Of a DNA stretch of 34,621 nucleotides, positions 26,682-34,621 are shown one piece after another. The DNA comes from Burkholderiales bacterium PBB2 (GTDB taxonomy: Bacteria; Pseudomonadota; Gammaproteobacteria; Burkholderiales; Burkholderiaceae_C), in assembly GCA_002255955.1 (NCBI GenBank), contig NKIM01000049.1, positions 1 to 34,621 on the forward strand, read 5' to 3'. Each line of letters begins with the position of its first letter. Within the stretch, counting starts at the first letter, position 1. The notes under the pieces are model-generated. The model made no database searches. It was not told the origin of the DNA and was given only the letters and a program-made list of their open reading frames with translations. The position numbers and the translations under genes are program-made.

Positions 26682-27870
26682 AGCCCAAACCCCCCCTCTC
26701 GACGCCACGACGGGCGCTGCTGCGCCCGCCAGCGATGCGCCCGGCGCGAGCCTGAATTCCGCGACTTCCGTTCCCGTTGCCGCGCTGCCCGCTGCCGCCT
26801 TGCCGAGCTGGGTGCCGGTGACCCTGCTGCTGCTCGGCGTCGCCTCGCTGGCCGGTGTGGGTCTGGCATGGCAAGGCCTGAGCCGCCAGCAAGCGCTGGA
26901 GCAAGAGCTGGTGCGCCGCCAGGAACTGGTGCAGGCCGAGGCCAGCGAGGCCCGAGCCGCTTCGCGCCAGTCGCAAGACCTGACCCGTGACACGGCCGCC
27001 AAGGTGGCCTTGCTCGATGCCCGCCTGGCCGAGGTGGCCCTGCAGCGCGGTCAGCTGGAAGAGTTGATCCAGTCCATGTCTCGCTCGCGCGACGAGAACG
27101 TCATCGGCGACATCGAAGCCTCCATCCGCGTCGCTCTGCAGCAGGCTGCCGTGACCGGCAGCGTCGAGCCCTTGGTAGCCACGCTCAAGCAGGCCGACGA
27201 GCGCCTGCTGCGCTACAAACAGCCGCGCATGGAAGGCGTGCGTCGCGCCGTGGCGCGCGATCTGGACCGCGTCAAGGCCATCAGCGTGGTCGATGTGTCC
27301 ACCCTGACCATCAAGCTTGACGAGGTGGTGCGGCTGCTCGACGAGCTGCCCCTGCTGGCTGTGGCCGAGCGCGGCGGCGAGCCGGCGACCGCGCCGGGCC
27401 GTGCTGGCAAGCCGAGCGGGGCTGGCGGCAAGGCGCAAGACGGCAAAGCCGATGCGGCACCGGGCGAGGACGACGGTGCGCTGTCGGTCTGGTGGTGGCG
27501 TGCCAAGACCCGCCTGGCCGAGATGGCGGGCCTGGTCTGGGGTGAGACCCGCACCCTGGTTCGCGTCACCCGCATCGACCATCCCGAGGCGGTGCTGCTG
27601 GCCCCCGAGCAGGCGTTTTTCCTGCGCGAGAACCTCAAGCTGCGCCTGCTCAATGCCCGCCTGGCCTTGCTCAGTCGTCAGTTCGACACTGCGCAGGCCG
27701 ATCTGCGTGACAGCCAGGACGTGCTGAACCATTACTTCGACGCCCGCTCCCGCAAGGTCAGCTCGGCCATCGATCTGGTGCGCCAGGTCGCCGGTCAGGC
27801 GCGCCAGGTCAGTGTGCCGCGCCCCGATGACACCCTGGCCGCGTTGGCGGCCGCTGCGGCGGGCCGCTGA
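26674..27870 (+). CDS. hemX: HemX-like membrane protein
   Basis: This 398-residue protein of the HemX family (older name uroporphyrinogen-III C-methyltransferase, although it lacks the methyltransferase domain) probably scaffolds tetrapyrrole enzymes at the membrane. It has a Pro/Ala-rich cytoplasmic head, one transmembrane helix (VPVTLLLLGVASLAGVGLAW), then a long coiled coil (LSRQQALEQELVRRQELVQAEASE onward) and a helical periplasmic domain. A low-complexity Gly/Ala/Lys linker (residues ~235-268) interrupts that domain. The GTG at 26674 overlaps the hemD stop by eight bases. The frame opens at 26611, but that stretch is hemD in another frame. Confidence 0.9.
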   Translation: MSEAQTPPLDATTGAAAPASDAPGASLNSATSVPVAALPAAALPSWVPVTLLLLGVASLAGVGLAWQGLSRQQALEQELVRRQELVQAEASEARAASRQSQDLTRDTAAKVALLDARLAEVALQRGQLEELIQSMSRSRDENVIGDIEASIRVALQQAAVTGSVEPLVATLKQADERLLRYKQPRMEGVRRAVARDLDRVKAISVVDVSTLTIKLDEVVRLLDELPLLAVAERGGEPATAPGRAGKPSGAGGKAQDGKADAAPGEDDGALSVWWWRAKTRLAEMAGLVWGETRTLVRVTRIDHPEAVLLAPEQAFFLRENLKLRLLNARLALLSRQFDTAQADLRDSQDVLNHYFDARSRKVSSAIDLVRQVAGQARQVSVPRPDDTLAALAAAAAGR

Positions 27871-27935
27871 TTGCCCGGAGCCGGGCCGCGGTCGACTCCC
27901 AACTTCAAAAAAGAACGAAAGCAAAGGTTCGGTTC

Positions 27936-29183
27936 ATGCGTACCGTGGTGTGGTTGGTCCTCTTGTTCACCGTGGCGGTGGTGGCCGCGCTGGCCTTGGG
28001 CCAGAACGATGGGCTGGCCAGCTTCTACTGGAATGGCTGGCGCCTGGATGTGTCGCTGAACCTGTTCCTGCTGGCCTTGGTCGGCACCTGCTTTGCCTTG
28101 GTCACCGCCATTCAGACCATCGGCGCCTTGACCAGCCTGCCGCGCCGTGCGCACGAGTGGCGTCTGGCCCAGCGCGAGCGCGGCGCCCAGCTGGCCTTGC
28201 GTGACGCGCTGGCCGAATTTTTCGGCGCCCGTTACGGACGCGCCCAGAAGGCCGCCCAGCGTGCGCTCAGCATCCATGCCCAGACGCCCGAGTTGCAGCA
28301 GGACGAGGGCTTTCTGGCCCTGGGCCATCTGCTCTCGGCCAGCAGTGCCCACCGGCTGCAGGACAAGCGCCGTCGCGATGAGCAGCTGCAGCTGGCGCTG
28401 GATGCCGCCAAGCGCTCGCCGCAAGGCCGTGCGCAGGAGGAGGGCGCCCGTTTGCTGGCTGCCGAGTGGGCGCTGGACGACCGTGATGCGCCGCGTGCGC
28501 TGAGCCTGCTGGCTGAGCTCTCCCCAGGCGTGGCGCGCCGTACTCAGGCCCTGCGACTGAAGCTGCAGGCCAGCCGTCTGGCCAAACAGCCGCTGGAAGC
28601 GCTGCGAACCGCGCGCCTGCTGGCCAAGCACCAGGGCTTCTCCAAGGTTGCCGCCCAAGGCCTGCTGCGCTCACTGGCCTTCGAGGCGTTGGACGCCGCC
28701 CGCGATGCCGACCAGCTTCGCTCCGTCTGGCAGCAACTGGACAGCGCCGATCGCCGCGATGTGTTTGTGGCCGCGCGCGCGGCACAGCGTGCGGGTGCGC
28801 TCGGCGTGCCGGACGATGGCCGCGGCTGGCTGCGCCCGTTCTGGGACGATGTCGCCGAGTTGGGTGCGGACGAACGTGCGACGCTGGCCGAAGCCTTGGT
28901 GCTGGTCTTGCCCGGCCTGGGCCCTGAATGGTTGCAGCGCCTGGAGACGGCGGTGCAGCGTTTCCCCCGCGATCGGGCCTTCAGCTATGCCCTGGGCCAC
29001 GCGCTGGCCGAGCGCCAGCTCTGGGGCAAGGCACGCTTGATCCTGGAGCAGGTGGCCGATGAATCCAGTTTGGGCACGGCCGCACGTCGCCGCAGCTGGT
29101 TGGTGCTGGCCCATCTGGCCGAGCAGGACGGCGATCTGGATCGCCGCGCCCGCTGCCACGAGGCCGCCGCCACGTTGGTTTGA
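27936..29183 (+). CDS. hemY: HemY N-terminal-domain membrane protein with TPR repeats
   Basis: This 415-residue inner-membrane protein of the proteobacterial HemY family (not the Gram-positive protoporphyrinogen oxidase of the same name) is of unclear role in late heme synthesis. Two membrane helices (residues ~1-22 and ~42-65, with SFYWNGWRLDVSLNLF between) are family-typical. They are followed by helical repeats (AEFFGARYGRAQKAAQRALSI, LRLKLQASRLAKQPLEALRT). The gap after hemX is 65 bp. It is the last gene before the tRNA. Confidence 0.93.
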   Translation: MRTVVWLVLLFTVAVVAALALGQNDGLASFYWNGWRLDVSLNLFLLALVGTCFALVTAIQTIGALTSLPRRAHEWRLAQRERGAQLALRDALAEFFGARYGRAQKAAQRALSIHAQTPELQQDEGFLALGHLLSASSAHRLQDKRRRDEQLQLALDAAKRSPQGRAQEEGARLLAAEWALDDRDAPRALSLLAELSPGVARRTQALRLKLQASRLAKQPLEALRTARLLAKHQGFSKVAAQGLLRSLAFEALDAARDADQLRSVWQQLDSADRRDVFVAARAAQRAGALGVPDDGRGWLRPFWDDVAELGADERATLAEALVLVLPGLGPEWLQRLETAVQRFPRDRAFSYALGHALAERQLWGKARLILEQVADESSLGTAARRRSWLVLAHLAEQDGDLDRRARCHEAAATLV

Positions 29184-29226
29184 GTCAAAAAATTGAAAAG
29201 TCTTCCCAAGTCCAAATAAAGCATGC

Positions 29227-29232
29227 TATAGT
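29227..29232 (+). promoter_or_regulatory. Candidate -10 of the tRNA-Arg gene
   Basis: TATAGT lies 10 bases before the mature tRNA start. No good -35 is present at 16-18 bases upstream (TTCCCA is the best), so confidence is low. Confidence 0.35.
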
Positions 29233-29242
29233 GCAAGGCTTC

Positions 29243-29319
29243 GCGGCTGTAGCTCAGTTGGATAGAGTACTTGGCTACGAACCAAGGGGTCGTGGGTTCG
29301 AATCCTGCCAGCCGCACCA
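29243..29319 (+). tRNA. tRNA-Arg (anticodon ACG)
   Basis: This is a 77-base cloverleaf with encoded CCA. The acceptor stem GCGGCTG pairs with CAGCCGC. The D-arm has AGCTCAGTTGG. The anticodon stem CTTGG/CCAAG encloses CTACGAA with anticodon ACG at 29277-29279. The T-arm contains GGTTCGAATCC. The wobble A is expected to be edited to inosine by TadA and read CGU, CGC and CGA. Confidence 0.98.
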
Positions 29320-29375
29320 AACTAACAAAATGTCGCACGAAGCGTCCGCAAGGAAATTCGATGCCGACGCAAACA

Positions 29376-29406
29376 AGCCTCAGTGAGAAATCTCTGGGGC
29401 TTTTTT
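29376..29406 (+). terminator. Rho-independent terminator after tRNA-Arg
   Basis: AGCCTCAG (29376-29383) pairs with CTGGGGCT (29394-29401) with one G-T pair around a 10-base loop, followed by a run of T. It lies 56 bases after the tRNA and faces the convergent racemase gene. Confidence 0.85.
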
Positions 29407-29452
29407 GTTTTGGACTCAGCTGGACGCGTCAGGCGCTTCGCATGAGCGGCAC

Positions 29453-30625
29453 TCAAGTCTCGCGCGCAGTCCGCGCGGCGTGAAGCTCGGTCAATATCTC
29501 TTCCGTGTGCTCGCCCACATTCGGCCCGGCTTCGGGCGTCCGCAAGCGGCTGCGTGAAAAGCGCGGAGCCGGGGAGGGCTGCCAATGCCCGTCGATGTGC
29601 ACATGGTTGCCACGCGCCTGTGCCTGCGCATGCGTGGCCGCCTCGTCCAGACTGAGCACGGGCGCCACGCAGCAATCCAGATCGGCCAGGTCCTGCTCCC
29701 ACTGGGCACGGCTGCGCGTCTTGACCCGCTCGGCCACGCGTGCGCGCAGGGCGGGCCAGTGTTCGGTGTTCATGTGCTGGGCCGGGTCGACGTCGTGCAG
29801 GCCCAAACCCTGGAGCAAGCGCGCATAGAACTGCGGCTCGATGGCGCCCAGGCTCAGGTGGCCGCCATCGCCGCATTCAAAACAGTCGTAAAAGGGCGAG
29901 CTGTGCAGAAAGAAGTTGTCGGCGGGGCGCTCGCTCCACTGACCCTCGCTGCGCAGGGCCGAAACCAGGCCGCCGAGCAGGCCCAGGCCCTCGAGAATGG
30001 CCGCGTCGATCACCTGCCCGCGGCCCGAGCGCTGGGCCTCCAGCAAGGCACTCAGCAGGCCCAGGGCCAGCAGCATCGCGCCGCCGCCCATATCGCCGAG
30101 CAAGCTGGCCGGCGCGCTCGGCGCCTGCCCCGGCCTGGAGGCGATGGAGAGCGCGCCACTCAAGGCCAGGTAGTTGATGTCGTGACCGGCGCGCTGGGCC
30201 AGCGGCCCGGTCTGGCCCCAGCCGGTCACCCGGCCGTAGACCAGGCGTGGGTGTGTGGCCTCAAACACATCCGGCCCCAAGCCCAGGCGCTCCATCACCC
30301 CGGGGCGAAAGCCCTCGATCAGGGCATCCGCCCTGTGGATCAGTTCCAGCGCCGTCCGCTGCCCGGCATCGCTTTTCAAATCGAGCACGATGGAGCGCTT
30401 GCCGCGATTCAGTGCACGCGCGTTGCCGATGCTGCGTGAGCCAGCGCTGGAGGGGCGATCGATCACGATCACGTCGGCGCCCAGGTCGGCCAGCAGCATG
30501 CCGCATAGGGGCGCAGGGCCGAGCCCGGCCAGCTCGATCACGCGAATGCCCTGCAAAGGGCCGGAGGCTGACGGGGCCGGTGTAGTCCTGCTGTTGTTGT
30601 CGTGCTCGCTGCTGCGTTCGCTCAT
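29453..30625 (-). CDS. Alpha-methylacyl-CoA racemase-like CoA-transferase family III protein
   Basis: This 390-residue cytoplasmic protein should epimerise 2-methylacyl-CoA thioesters, allowing branched-chain or sterol side-chain beta-oxidation. GPLQGIRVIELAGLGPAPLCGMLLADLGADV is the CoA-binding N-terminus. The residues equivalent to the Mycobacterium tuberculosis racemase catalytic set are all present: H148 in AGHDINY, D178 in LLGDMGGG and E263 in GAIEPQFY. That supports racemase over CoA-transferase, which uses an aspartate at another site. The frame extends to 30988 over greB, but ATG 30625 with GAAGG upstream is the natural start. It is divergent from greB with a 48-bp gap. Confidence 0.92.
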   Translation of the reverse strand: MSERSSEHDNNSRTTPAPSASGPLQGIRVIELAGLGPAPLCGMLLADLGADVIVIDRPSSAGSRSIGNARALNRGKRSIVLDLKSDAGQRTALELIHRADALIEGFRPGVMERLGLGPDVFEATHPRLVYGRVTGWGQTGPLAQRAGHDINYLALSGALSIASRPGQAPSAPASLLGDMGGGAMLLALGLLSALLEAQRSGRGQVIDAAILEGLGLLGGLVSALRSEGQWSERPADNFFLHSSPFYDCFECGDGGHLSLGAIEPQFYARLLQGLGLHDVDPAQHMNTEHWPALRARVAERVKTRSRAQWEQDLADLDCCVAPVLSLDEAATHAQAQARGNHVHIDGHWQPSPAPRFSRSRLRTPEAGPNVGEHTEEILTELHAARTARET

Positions 30626-30673
30626 CTGCAGACCTTCTCTTCGGTTGGCAAAGCTTGCAGAGACAATACACGC

Positions 30674-31243
30674 ATGAGCAAGGCATTCACCAAGGAAAGT
30701 GATGCGGATGACGACGAGGACCTGGCGCTGCCGGCCTTGCCGCAGGGCGCGCGCAACTACATGACCCCGCAGGGCTATGCCCGCATGCGGGCGGAGTTCA
30801 TGACGCTGCTCGATGTCGAGCGGCCCAAGATCGTCGAAATCGTGTCCTGGGCGGCCAAGAACGGCGATCGCAGCGAGAACGGCGACTACCTCTACGGCAA
30901 GAAGCGATTGCGCGAGATCGATCGGCGCCTGCGTTTCCTCAACAAGCGCCTGGACCTGGCCGAGGTGGCCGACCCCAGCCTGCACCACGGCAACGAGCAG
31001 ATCTTTTTCGGCGCCACCGTCACCTACGCCACCGGCAAAGGCGAGGAGCGCACCATCACCATCAAGGGCATCGATGAATCCGACAGCCTGGCGGGTGAGG
31101 TCTCCTGGGTGTCACCAATTGCCCGTGTGCTCTTGAAGGCACGGGTCGGCGATGAGCTGCAGCTGATGACGCCGGGTGGCGTCGAGCAGATCGAGGTGCT
31201 GGAGGTCAGCTACCCGAAGCCGGAGGCCCTGAAGCCGGTTTAG
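30674..31243 (+). CDS. greB: Transcription elongation factor GreB
   Basis: This 189-residue factor enters the RNA polymerase secondary channel and stimulates cleavage of backtracked RNA. The coiled-coil tip has the two acidic residues, D65 and E68, in NGDRSENGDY, followed by KKRLREIDRRLRFLNKRL as in GreB. The C-terminal FKBP-like domain runs from about residue 100 (IFFGATVTYA) to the end. It carries an N-terminal extension of about 25 residues compared with E. coli GreB, including the acidic stretch DADDDED. Its stop overlaps the stop of the convergent spoT gene by two to four bases. Confidence 0.96.
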   Translation: MSKAFTKESDADDDEDLALPALPQGARNYMTPQGYARMRAEFMTLLDVERPKIVEIVSWAAKNGDRSENGDYLYGKKRLREIDRRLRFLNKRLDLAEVADPSLHHGNEQIFFGATVTYATGKGEERTITIKGIDESDSLAGEVSWVSPIARVLLKARVGDELQLMTPGGVEQIEVLEVSYPKPEALKPV

Positions 31244-33525
31244 GGCTTGACGCGCCAGACCCGCAGCACGGCGGGCGAGCGCTTGAGGGTGCGCAGCACA
31301 TCGGCCAGGTGCAGGCGGTCGCGCACCGAGAGGATGAGGTTCATCTCGGCGGTTTCGCGCTGCTGCATCTCGTCGCTCATCATGATGTGGGTGATGTCGG
31401 CCTCCGCCGCGCTGACGGCCGAGGCCACTTGCGCCAGCACGCCCTTGCCGTTCTTCAGCAGCAGGGACACGGCGGCCTCGAAGGGGCGGGTCAGCTCTTC
31501 GGCCCAGTTGACGGCGATCCAATGCTCGGCATCGCGCTGGAATAGCTTGCGGCCGACCTGGCATTCGGCCGTGTGCACCAGCAGGCCTTCACCGCGGCCC
31601 AGATAACCCTTGATTTCATCGCCGGGTATGGGGCGGCAGCAGGCTGCCAGACGAACCGAGGCGCCTTCGCTGCCGTCCAGCGTGACCTGGCCTTGCGAGG
31701 GACCATCGTCCGCCGTGAAGCGGCCGATGCTGAGCATGACGGCATCGGGCCGCTGGCCTTGCTCGGCCAGCATGCGGGCCAGCTTCTTGGCCACGATGGT
31801 GGCGATCTTTCGGCCCAGACCGATCTCGACGAGCAGCTCGTCGGCATGGCGGTTGTCGGCCCAACGGGCCAGCTGCTGCCAGAGTTGAGCGGCATCGTCG
31901 TCCTCGTCGTTCAGGCTGGGCAGGCTCAGGCCTTCGGCACGCAGGGCCTGGGCCAGCATCTTCTCGCCCAGGTCGCGGCTTTCTTCCTGCTCCAGGTTCT
32001 TGAGGAAGTGGCGGATCTTGGAGCGCGCGCGGCCGGTGCGAACAAAGCTGAGCCAGGCCGGATTGGGGCGAGCGCCGGCGGCGGTGACGATTTCCACCAC
32101 ATCGCCGCTGCGCAGCTCGGCCCGCAGAGGCACGGGTTCGCCGTTGATCTGTGCGGCCACGCAATGGTCGCCGACATCGGAGTGGATGGCGTAAGCAAAG
32201 TCCACCGGCGTCGCGCCCTTGGGCAGGGCCATGATGCGGCTCTTGGGGGTGAAGACGTAGACCGCATCGGGGAACAGGTCGATCTTGACGTGTTCCAGGA
32301 ACTCGTTGGCGTCGCGGGTCTCGTCCTGGATGTCGATCAGGGACTGCAGCCAGCGCGAGCCCAGTTGCTGCGCGCTCTCGGCGCTGGTACCGCTGGGGTT
32401 GCTGCCCTTTTTGTAGAGCCAGTGCGCGGCCACGCCTTTTTCCGCCACCATGTGCATGGCCTCGGTGCGGATCTGGAACTCCACCGGTGTGCCCAGTGGG
32501 CTGACCAGGGTGGTGTGCAGGCTCTGGTAGCCGTTGGGCTTGGGGATGGCGATGTAGTCCTTGAAACGGCCTGGCTGCGGTTTGTAGAGCTGGTGCAGCA
32601 CGCCCAGGGACAAATAGCACTGCGGCAGCTCGTCCACCACGACACGGAAGCCGAAGATGTCGCTGACCTGGGCAAAGCTCAGGTGCTTCTCGCGCATCTT
32701 TTTGTATATGGAGTAGATGGCTTTCTCGCGGCCGTGGATCTGCACCGGGTGGGCGCCATCGGCAAAAGCCTTGATGACATCGCGCTCGATGCGCGACACC
32801 AGATCGCGGCGGTTGCCGCGGGCCTTGGTGATGGCCTTGGACAGGGCGGCATGCCGCCAGGGATGGATGTGCTGGAAGGACAGGTCCTGCAGCTCGCGGT
32901 AGATCTCGTTCAGGCCCAGGCGGTGGGCGATGGGCGCGTAGATGTCCAGGGTCTCGCGCGCGATGCGGCGGCGCTTGGGCGCGGCCATGGCCTCCATGGT
33001 GCGCATATTGTGCAGACGGTCGGCCAGCTTGATCAGGATCACGCGCACATCGCGCGCCATCGCCAGCAGCATCTTGCGGAAGGACTCGGCTTGGGATTCT
33101 TCCTTGGTCGAGAACTGCAGCTTGTCCAGCTTGGTCAGGCCGTCCACCAGCTCGGCGGTGGGGGCCTCGAAGCGCTCGATCAGCTCGGTCTTGGTGACGC
33201 CGCAGTCTTCCATGGCGTCGTGCATCAGGGCGGCCATGATGGCCTGGGCGTCCAGGCGCCACTCGGCACAGATGCCGGCCACCGCAATCGGATGGGTGAT
33301 GTAGGGCTCGCCGCTGGCCCGGAACTGGCCCAGATGTGCCTCGTCGGCGAATTTGTAGGCTTCGCGGATGCGCTTGATGTCGCCCTTGGGTAGGTAGCCC
33401 AGGTGCTGAACCAGGGCGTCAAACGACGCCGCCTCGGCAGCCGTTGGCTCGGGGGCGGGGCGCAGGCCCGACAAACCGCTCAGGGCGGCAGGCAGGCGGG
33501 AGACGGCAAATGATCGAAAACCCAT
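31240..33525 (-). CDS. spoT: Bifunctional (p)ppGpp synthetase/hydrolase (Rel/SpoT)
   Basis: This 761-residue enzyme controls the stringent response by making and degrading (p)ppGpp. The hydrolase HD domain (residues ~55-200) has H102-D103 and E106-D107 intact. The synthetase domain (~255-370) has GREKAIYSIYKKM, FGFRVVVDELPQCY and R320-F-K-D323. The RxKD form, as opposed to the ExDD of monofunctional RelA, supports a bifunctional enzyme. A TGS domain (~417-480) and a C-terminal ACT domain (~685-760, ending SPAVLRVWRVKP) follow. No Shine-Dalgarno is visible before the ATG at 33525. It follows gmk and rpoZ on the same strand, with a hairpin between rpoZ and this gene, so it may have some independent transcription. 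Confidence 0.97.
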   Translation of the reverse strand: MGFRSFAVSRLPAALSGLSGLRPAPEPTAAEAASFDALVQHLGYLPKGDIKRIREAYKFADEAHLGQFRASGEPYITHPIAVAGICAEWRLDAQAIMAALMHDAMEDCGVTKTELIERFEAPTAELVDGLTKLDKLQFSTKEESQAESFRKMLLAMARDVRVILIKLADRLHNMRTMEAMAAPKRRRIARETLDIYAPIAHRLGLNEIYRELQDLSFQHIHPWRHAALSKAITKARGNRRDLVSRIERDVIKAFADGAHPVQIHGREKAIYSIYKKMREKHLSFAQVSDIFGFRVVVDELPQCYLSLGVLHQLYKPQPGRFKDYIAIPKPNGYQSLHTTLVSPLGTPVEFQIRTEAMHMVAEKGVAAHWLYKKGSNPSGTSAESAQQLGSRWLQSLIDIQDETRDANEFLEHVKIDLFPDAVYVFTPKSRIMALPKGATPVDFAYAIHSDVGDHCVAAQINGEPVPLRAELRSGDVVEIVTAAGARPNPAWLSFVRTGRARSKIRHFLKNLEQEESRDLGEKMLAQALRAEGLSLPSLNDEDDDAAQLWQQLARWADNRHADELLVEIGLGRKIATIVAKKLARMLAEQGQRPDAVMLSIGRFTADDGPSQGQVTLDGSEGASVRLAACCRPIPGDEIKGYLGRGEGLLVHTAECQVGRKLFQRDAEHWIAVNWAEELTRPFEAAVSLLLKNGKGVLAQVASAVSAAEADITHIMMSDEMQQRETAEMNLILSVRDRLHLADVLRTLKRSPAVLRVWRVKP

Positions 33526-33626
33526 GGCCCGAATTTAACCGATGAATTTGCGTGCAATCTGCGCCAGCGCACAAGACCGTGCCATTCGGCATCCTTGAGC
33601 GCTCGCGCAGGCGTCAGAAACGACAA

Positions 33627-33646
33627 CGGGCGCCCGAAGGCGCCCG
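33627..33646 (-). terminator. Hairpin between rpoZ and spoT
   Basis: CGGGCGCC and GGCGCCCG form an 8-bp G/C stem with, on the reverse strand, a TTCG tetraloop, followed by the modestly T-rich TTGTCGTTTC. It may act as a partial terminator that lowers spoT relative to rpoZ. Confidence 0.55.
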
Positions 33647-33678
33647 TGTGTGCAATCAAATGCAGCGAGAAGCTGGAA

Positions 33679-33882
33679 TCAGACCGGCACCTTGCGCAGC
33701 ATTTCGATGCCGACTTCGCCGGCGGCGATTTCGCGCAGGGCGGTGATGCCGGGCTTGTTCTTGCTGTCGACCTTGGGGGTGTGGCCTTGGCTCAGCATGC
33801 GGGCGCGGTAGGTTGCGGCGAGCACCAGCTGGAAGCGGTTGGGGATCTTGGTCAGGCAGTCTTCGACGGTGATGCGGGCCAT
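33679..33882 (-). CDS. rpoZ: RNA polymerase omega subunit
   Basis: This 67-residue protein chaperones beta' into RNA polymerase and forms part of ppGpp site 1. [28 protein letters not shown] is the conserved N-terminus, and [19 protein letters not shown] completes the fold. Length is normal for Burkholderiales, shorter than E. coli (about 91). GGAA lies eight bases before the ATG. It lies 66 bp after gmk. Confidence 0.97.
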   Translation of the reverse strand: MARITVEDCLTKIPNRFQLVLAATYRARMLSQGHTPKVDSKNKPGITALREIAAGEVGIEMLRKVPV

Positions 33883-33948
33883 GTGTGGATTCCAGTTCAG
33901 GTGTTCAGGAGGATCGGTGTCTGAGGCGTGGTGCCGTGCACCAGGGCT

Positions 33949-34569
33949 TCAGGGCAGATCGAGCGCTTTGAAAACGGCAGAGCGATTTCGGCGCTGAGCC
34001 GCGTATTTTAACCGCTGCGCGTGGACGATGGACTTCAGATCGAAAACGGCCGTGTCAAACACCGCGTTCACGACCACGAAATCGAAGTTCTGCGCCTGTG
34101 CCACTTCGATGCGGGCGTTGGCCATGCGCTTGGCAATGACCTCGGGCGCGGTGTCGCCGCGGCGGTTCAAGCGCTGCTGCAGTTCTTCCCAGCTGGGCGG
34201 CAAGATGAAGATCAGCACGGCGTAGGGAAAGAGCTGCTTGATCTGCAGCGCGCCTTGGAAATCGATCTCGAGCACCACATCGTCGCCATGCGCCATGCGC
34301 GCCTCGATGGCGGCGCGTGAGGTGCCGTAGAGGTTGCCATGCACCTCGGCCCACTCGAAGAAATCGCCACGCGCAGCCATGGCGCGGAATTCTTCTTCGC
34401 TGGTGAACCAGTATTCGCGGCCGTGCTGTTCCTGGCCGCGCGGGGCGCGCGAGGTGTGGGAGATTGAGACGTCGAGCTTGGCGTCGAGCTCCAGCAAGGC
34501 CTTGACCAGGCTGGATTTGCCGGCGCCGCTGGGGGCGGCGACGACGAAGAGGTTGCCGGGGTATTCCAT
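33949..34569 (-). CDS. gmk: Guanylate kinase
   Basis: This 206-residue cytoplasmic enzyme phosphorylates GMP to GDP. The P-loop APSGAGKSS is at residues 12-20. [16 protein letters not shown] and the GNLYGTS segment form the GMP site. [14 protein letters not shown] holds the VLEID motif, and [17 protein letters not shown] is the lid. It is the first gene visible of gmk-rpoZ-spoT; the start ATG at 34569 has only a weak ribosome site. Purine nucleotides, ppGpp and polymerase omega are functionally linked in this cluster. Confidence 0.97.
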   Translation of the reverse strand: MEYPGNLFVVAAPSGAGKSSLVKALLELDAKLDVSISHTSRAPRGQEQHGREYWFTSEEEFRAMAARGDFFEWAEVHGNLYGTSRAAIEARMAHGDDVVLEIDFQGALQIKQLFPYAVLIFILPPSWEELQQRLNRRGDTAPEVIAKRMANARIEVAQAQNFDFVVVNAVFDTAVFDLKSIVHAQRLKYAAQRRNRSAVFKALDLP

Positions 34570-34621
34570 GGATCGGATGCGGTCGTGTGAGGTGGGGCAG
34601 CGGCGCTGCGGGGCTGTGGGG

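Noticed and set aside
29322-29876. 184-residue reverse frame between the tRNA terminator and the racemase gene
   Set aside because: It overlaps the racemase gene in another frame and crosses the terminator; Arg-rich shadow sequence.
31573-33393. 606-residue forward frame over spoT
   Set aside because: Antisense shadow of a fully conserved gene; no recognisable motif.

Overview
The window looks like chromosome from a high-GC betaproteobacterium of the order Burkholderiales, probably near Roseateles, Pelomonas or Mitsuaria. The evidence is the strong G/C third-position bias, the ppc // hemC-hemD-hemX-hemY arrangement, the gmk-rpoZ-spoT run convergent with greB, and the small CspA and CV_2116-like proteins. 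The genus is inferred from gene content only. I see no integrase, transposase, phage gene or CRISPR array.

Positions 1-13200 are a one-direction glycan-use locus. It holds the 3' part of a GH31 glycosidase with F5/8C-like and NPCBM modules, a TonB-dependent receptor, a second Oar-like receptor, a DUF5077/DUF3472 lipoprotein, a Tat-exported GH109-like oxidoreductase-fold glycosidase and a secreted GH35 beta-galactosidase. All products appear to be exported or outer-membrane, although the GH31 N-terminus is outside the window. Together they suggest capture, import and trimming of a galactose- and perhaps GalNAc-containing glycan. No regulator or inner-membrane transporter lies in the window. 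Stem-loops without T-tracts follow three of the genes, and the one before the GH35 gene is a palindromic element of about 140 bp.

Positions 13200-21900 hold small and regulatory genes: a CV_2116-like small protein, a cold-shock protein with a clear terminator, a serine beta-lactamase-like hydrolase, an alpha/beta hydrolase, a PilZ protein, two unknown proteins, an EipA/DUF1134 protein with a strong terminator, and a response regulator-TPR gene overlapping a minimal soluble histidine kinase. A YjfB-type motility protein with a possible sigma-28 promoter follows. PilZ, YjfB and the two-component pair hint at a motility or surface-behaviour neighbourhood.

Positions 21965-34621 are mostly housekeeping: ppc divergent from hemC-hemD-hemX-hemY (tetrapyrrole synthesis), tRNA-Arg(ACG) with a terminator, an alpha-methylacyl-CoA racemase-like enzyme, greB, and the reverse-strand set gmk, rpoZ and bifunctional spoT, which joins nucleotide metabolism, RNA polymerase assembly and (p)ppGpp control.
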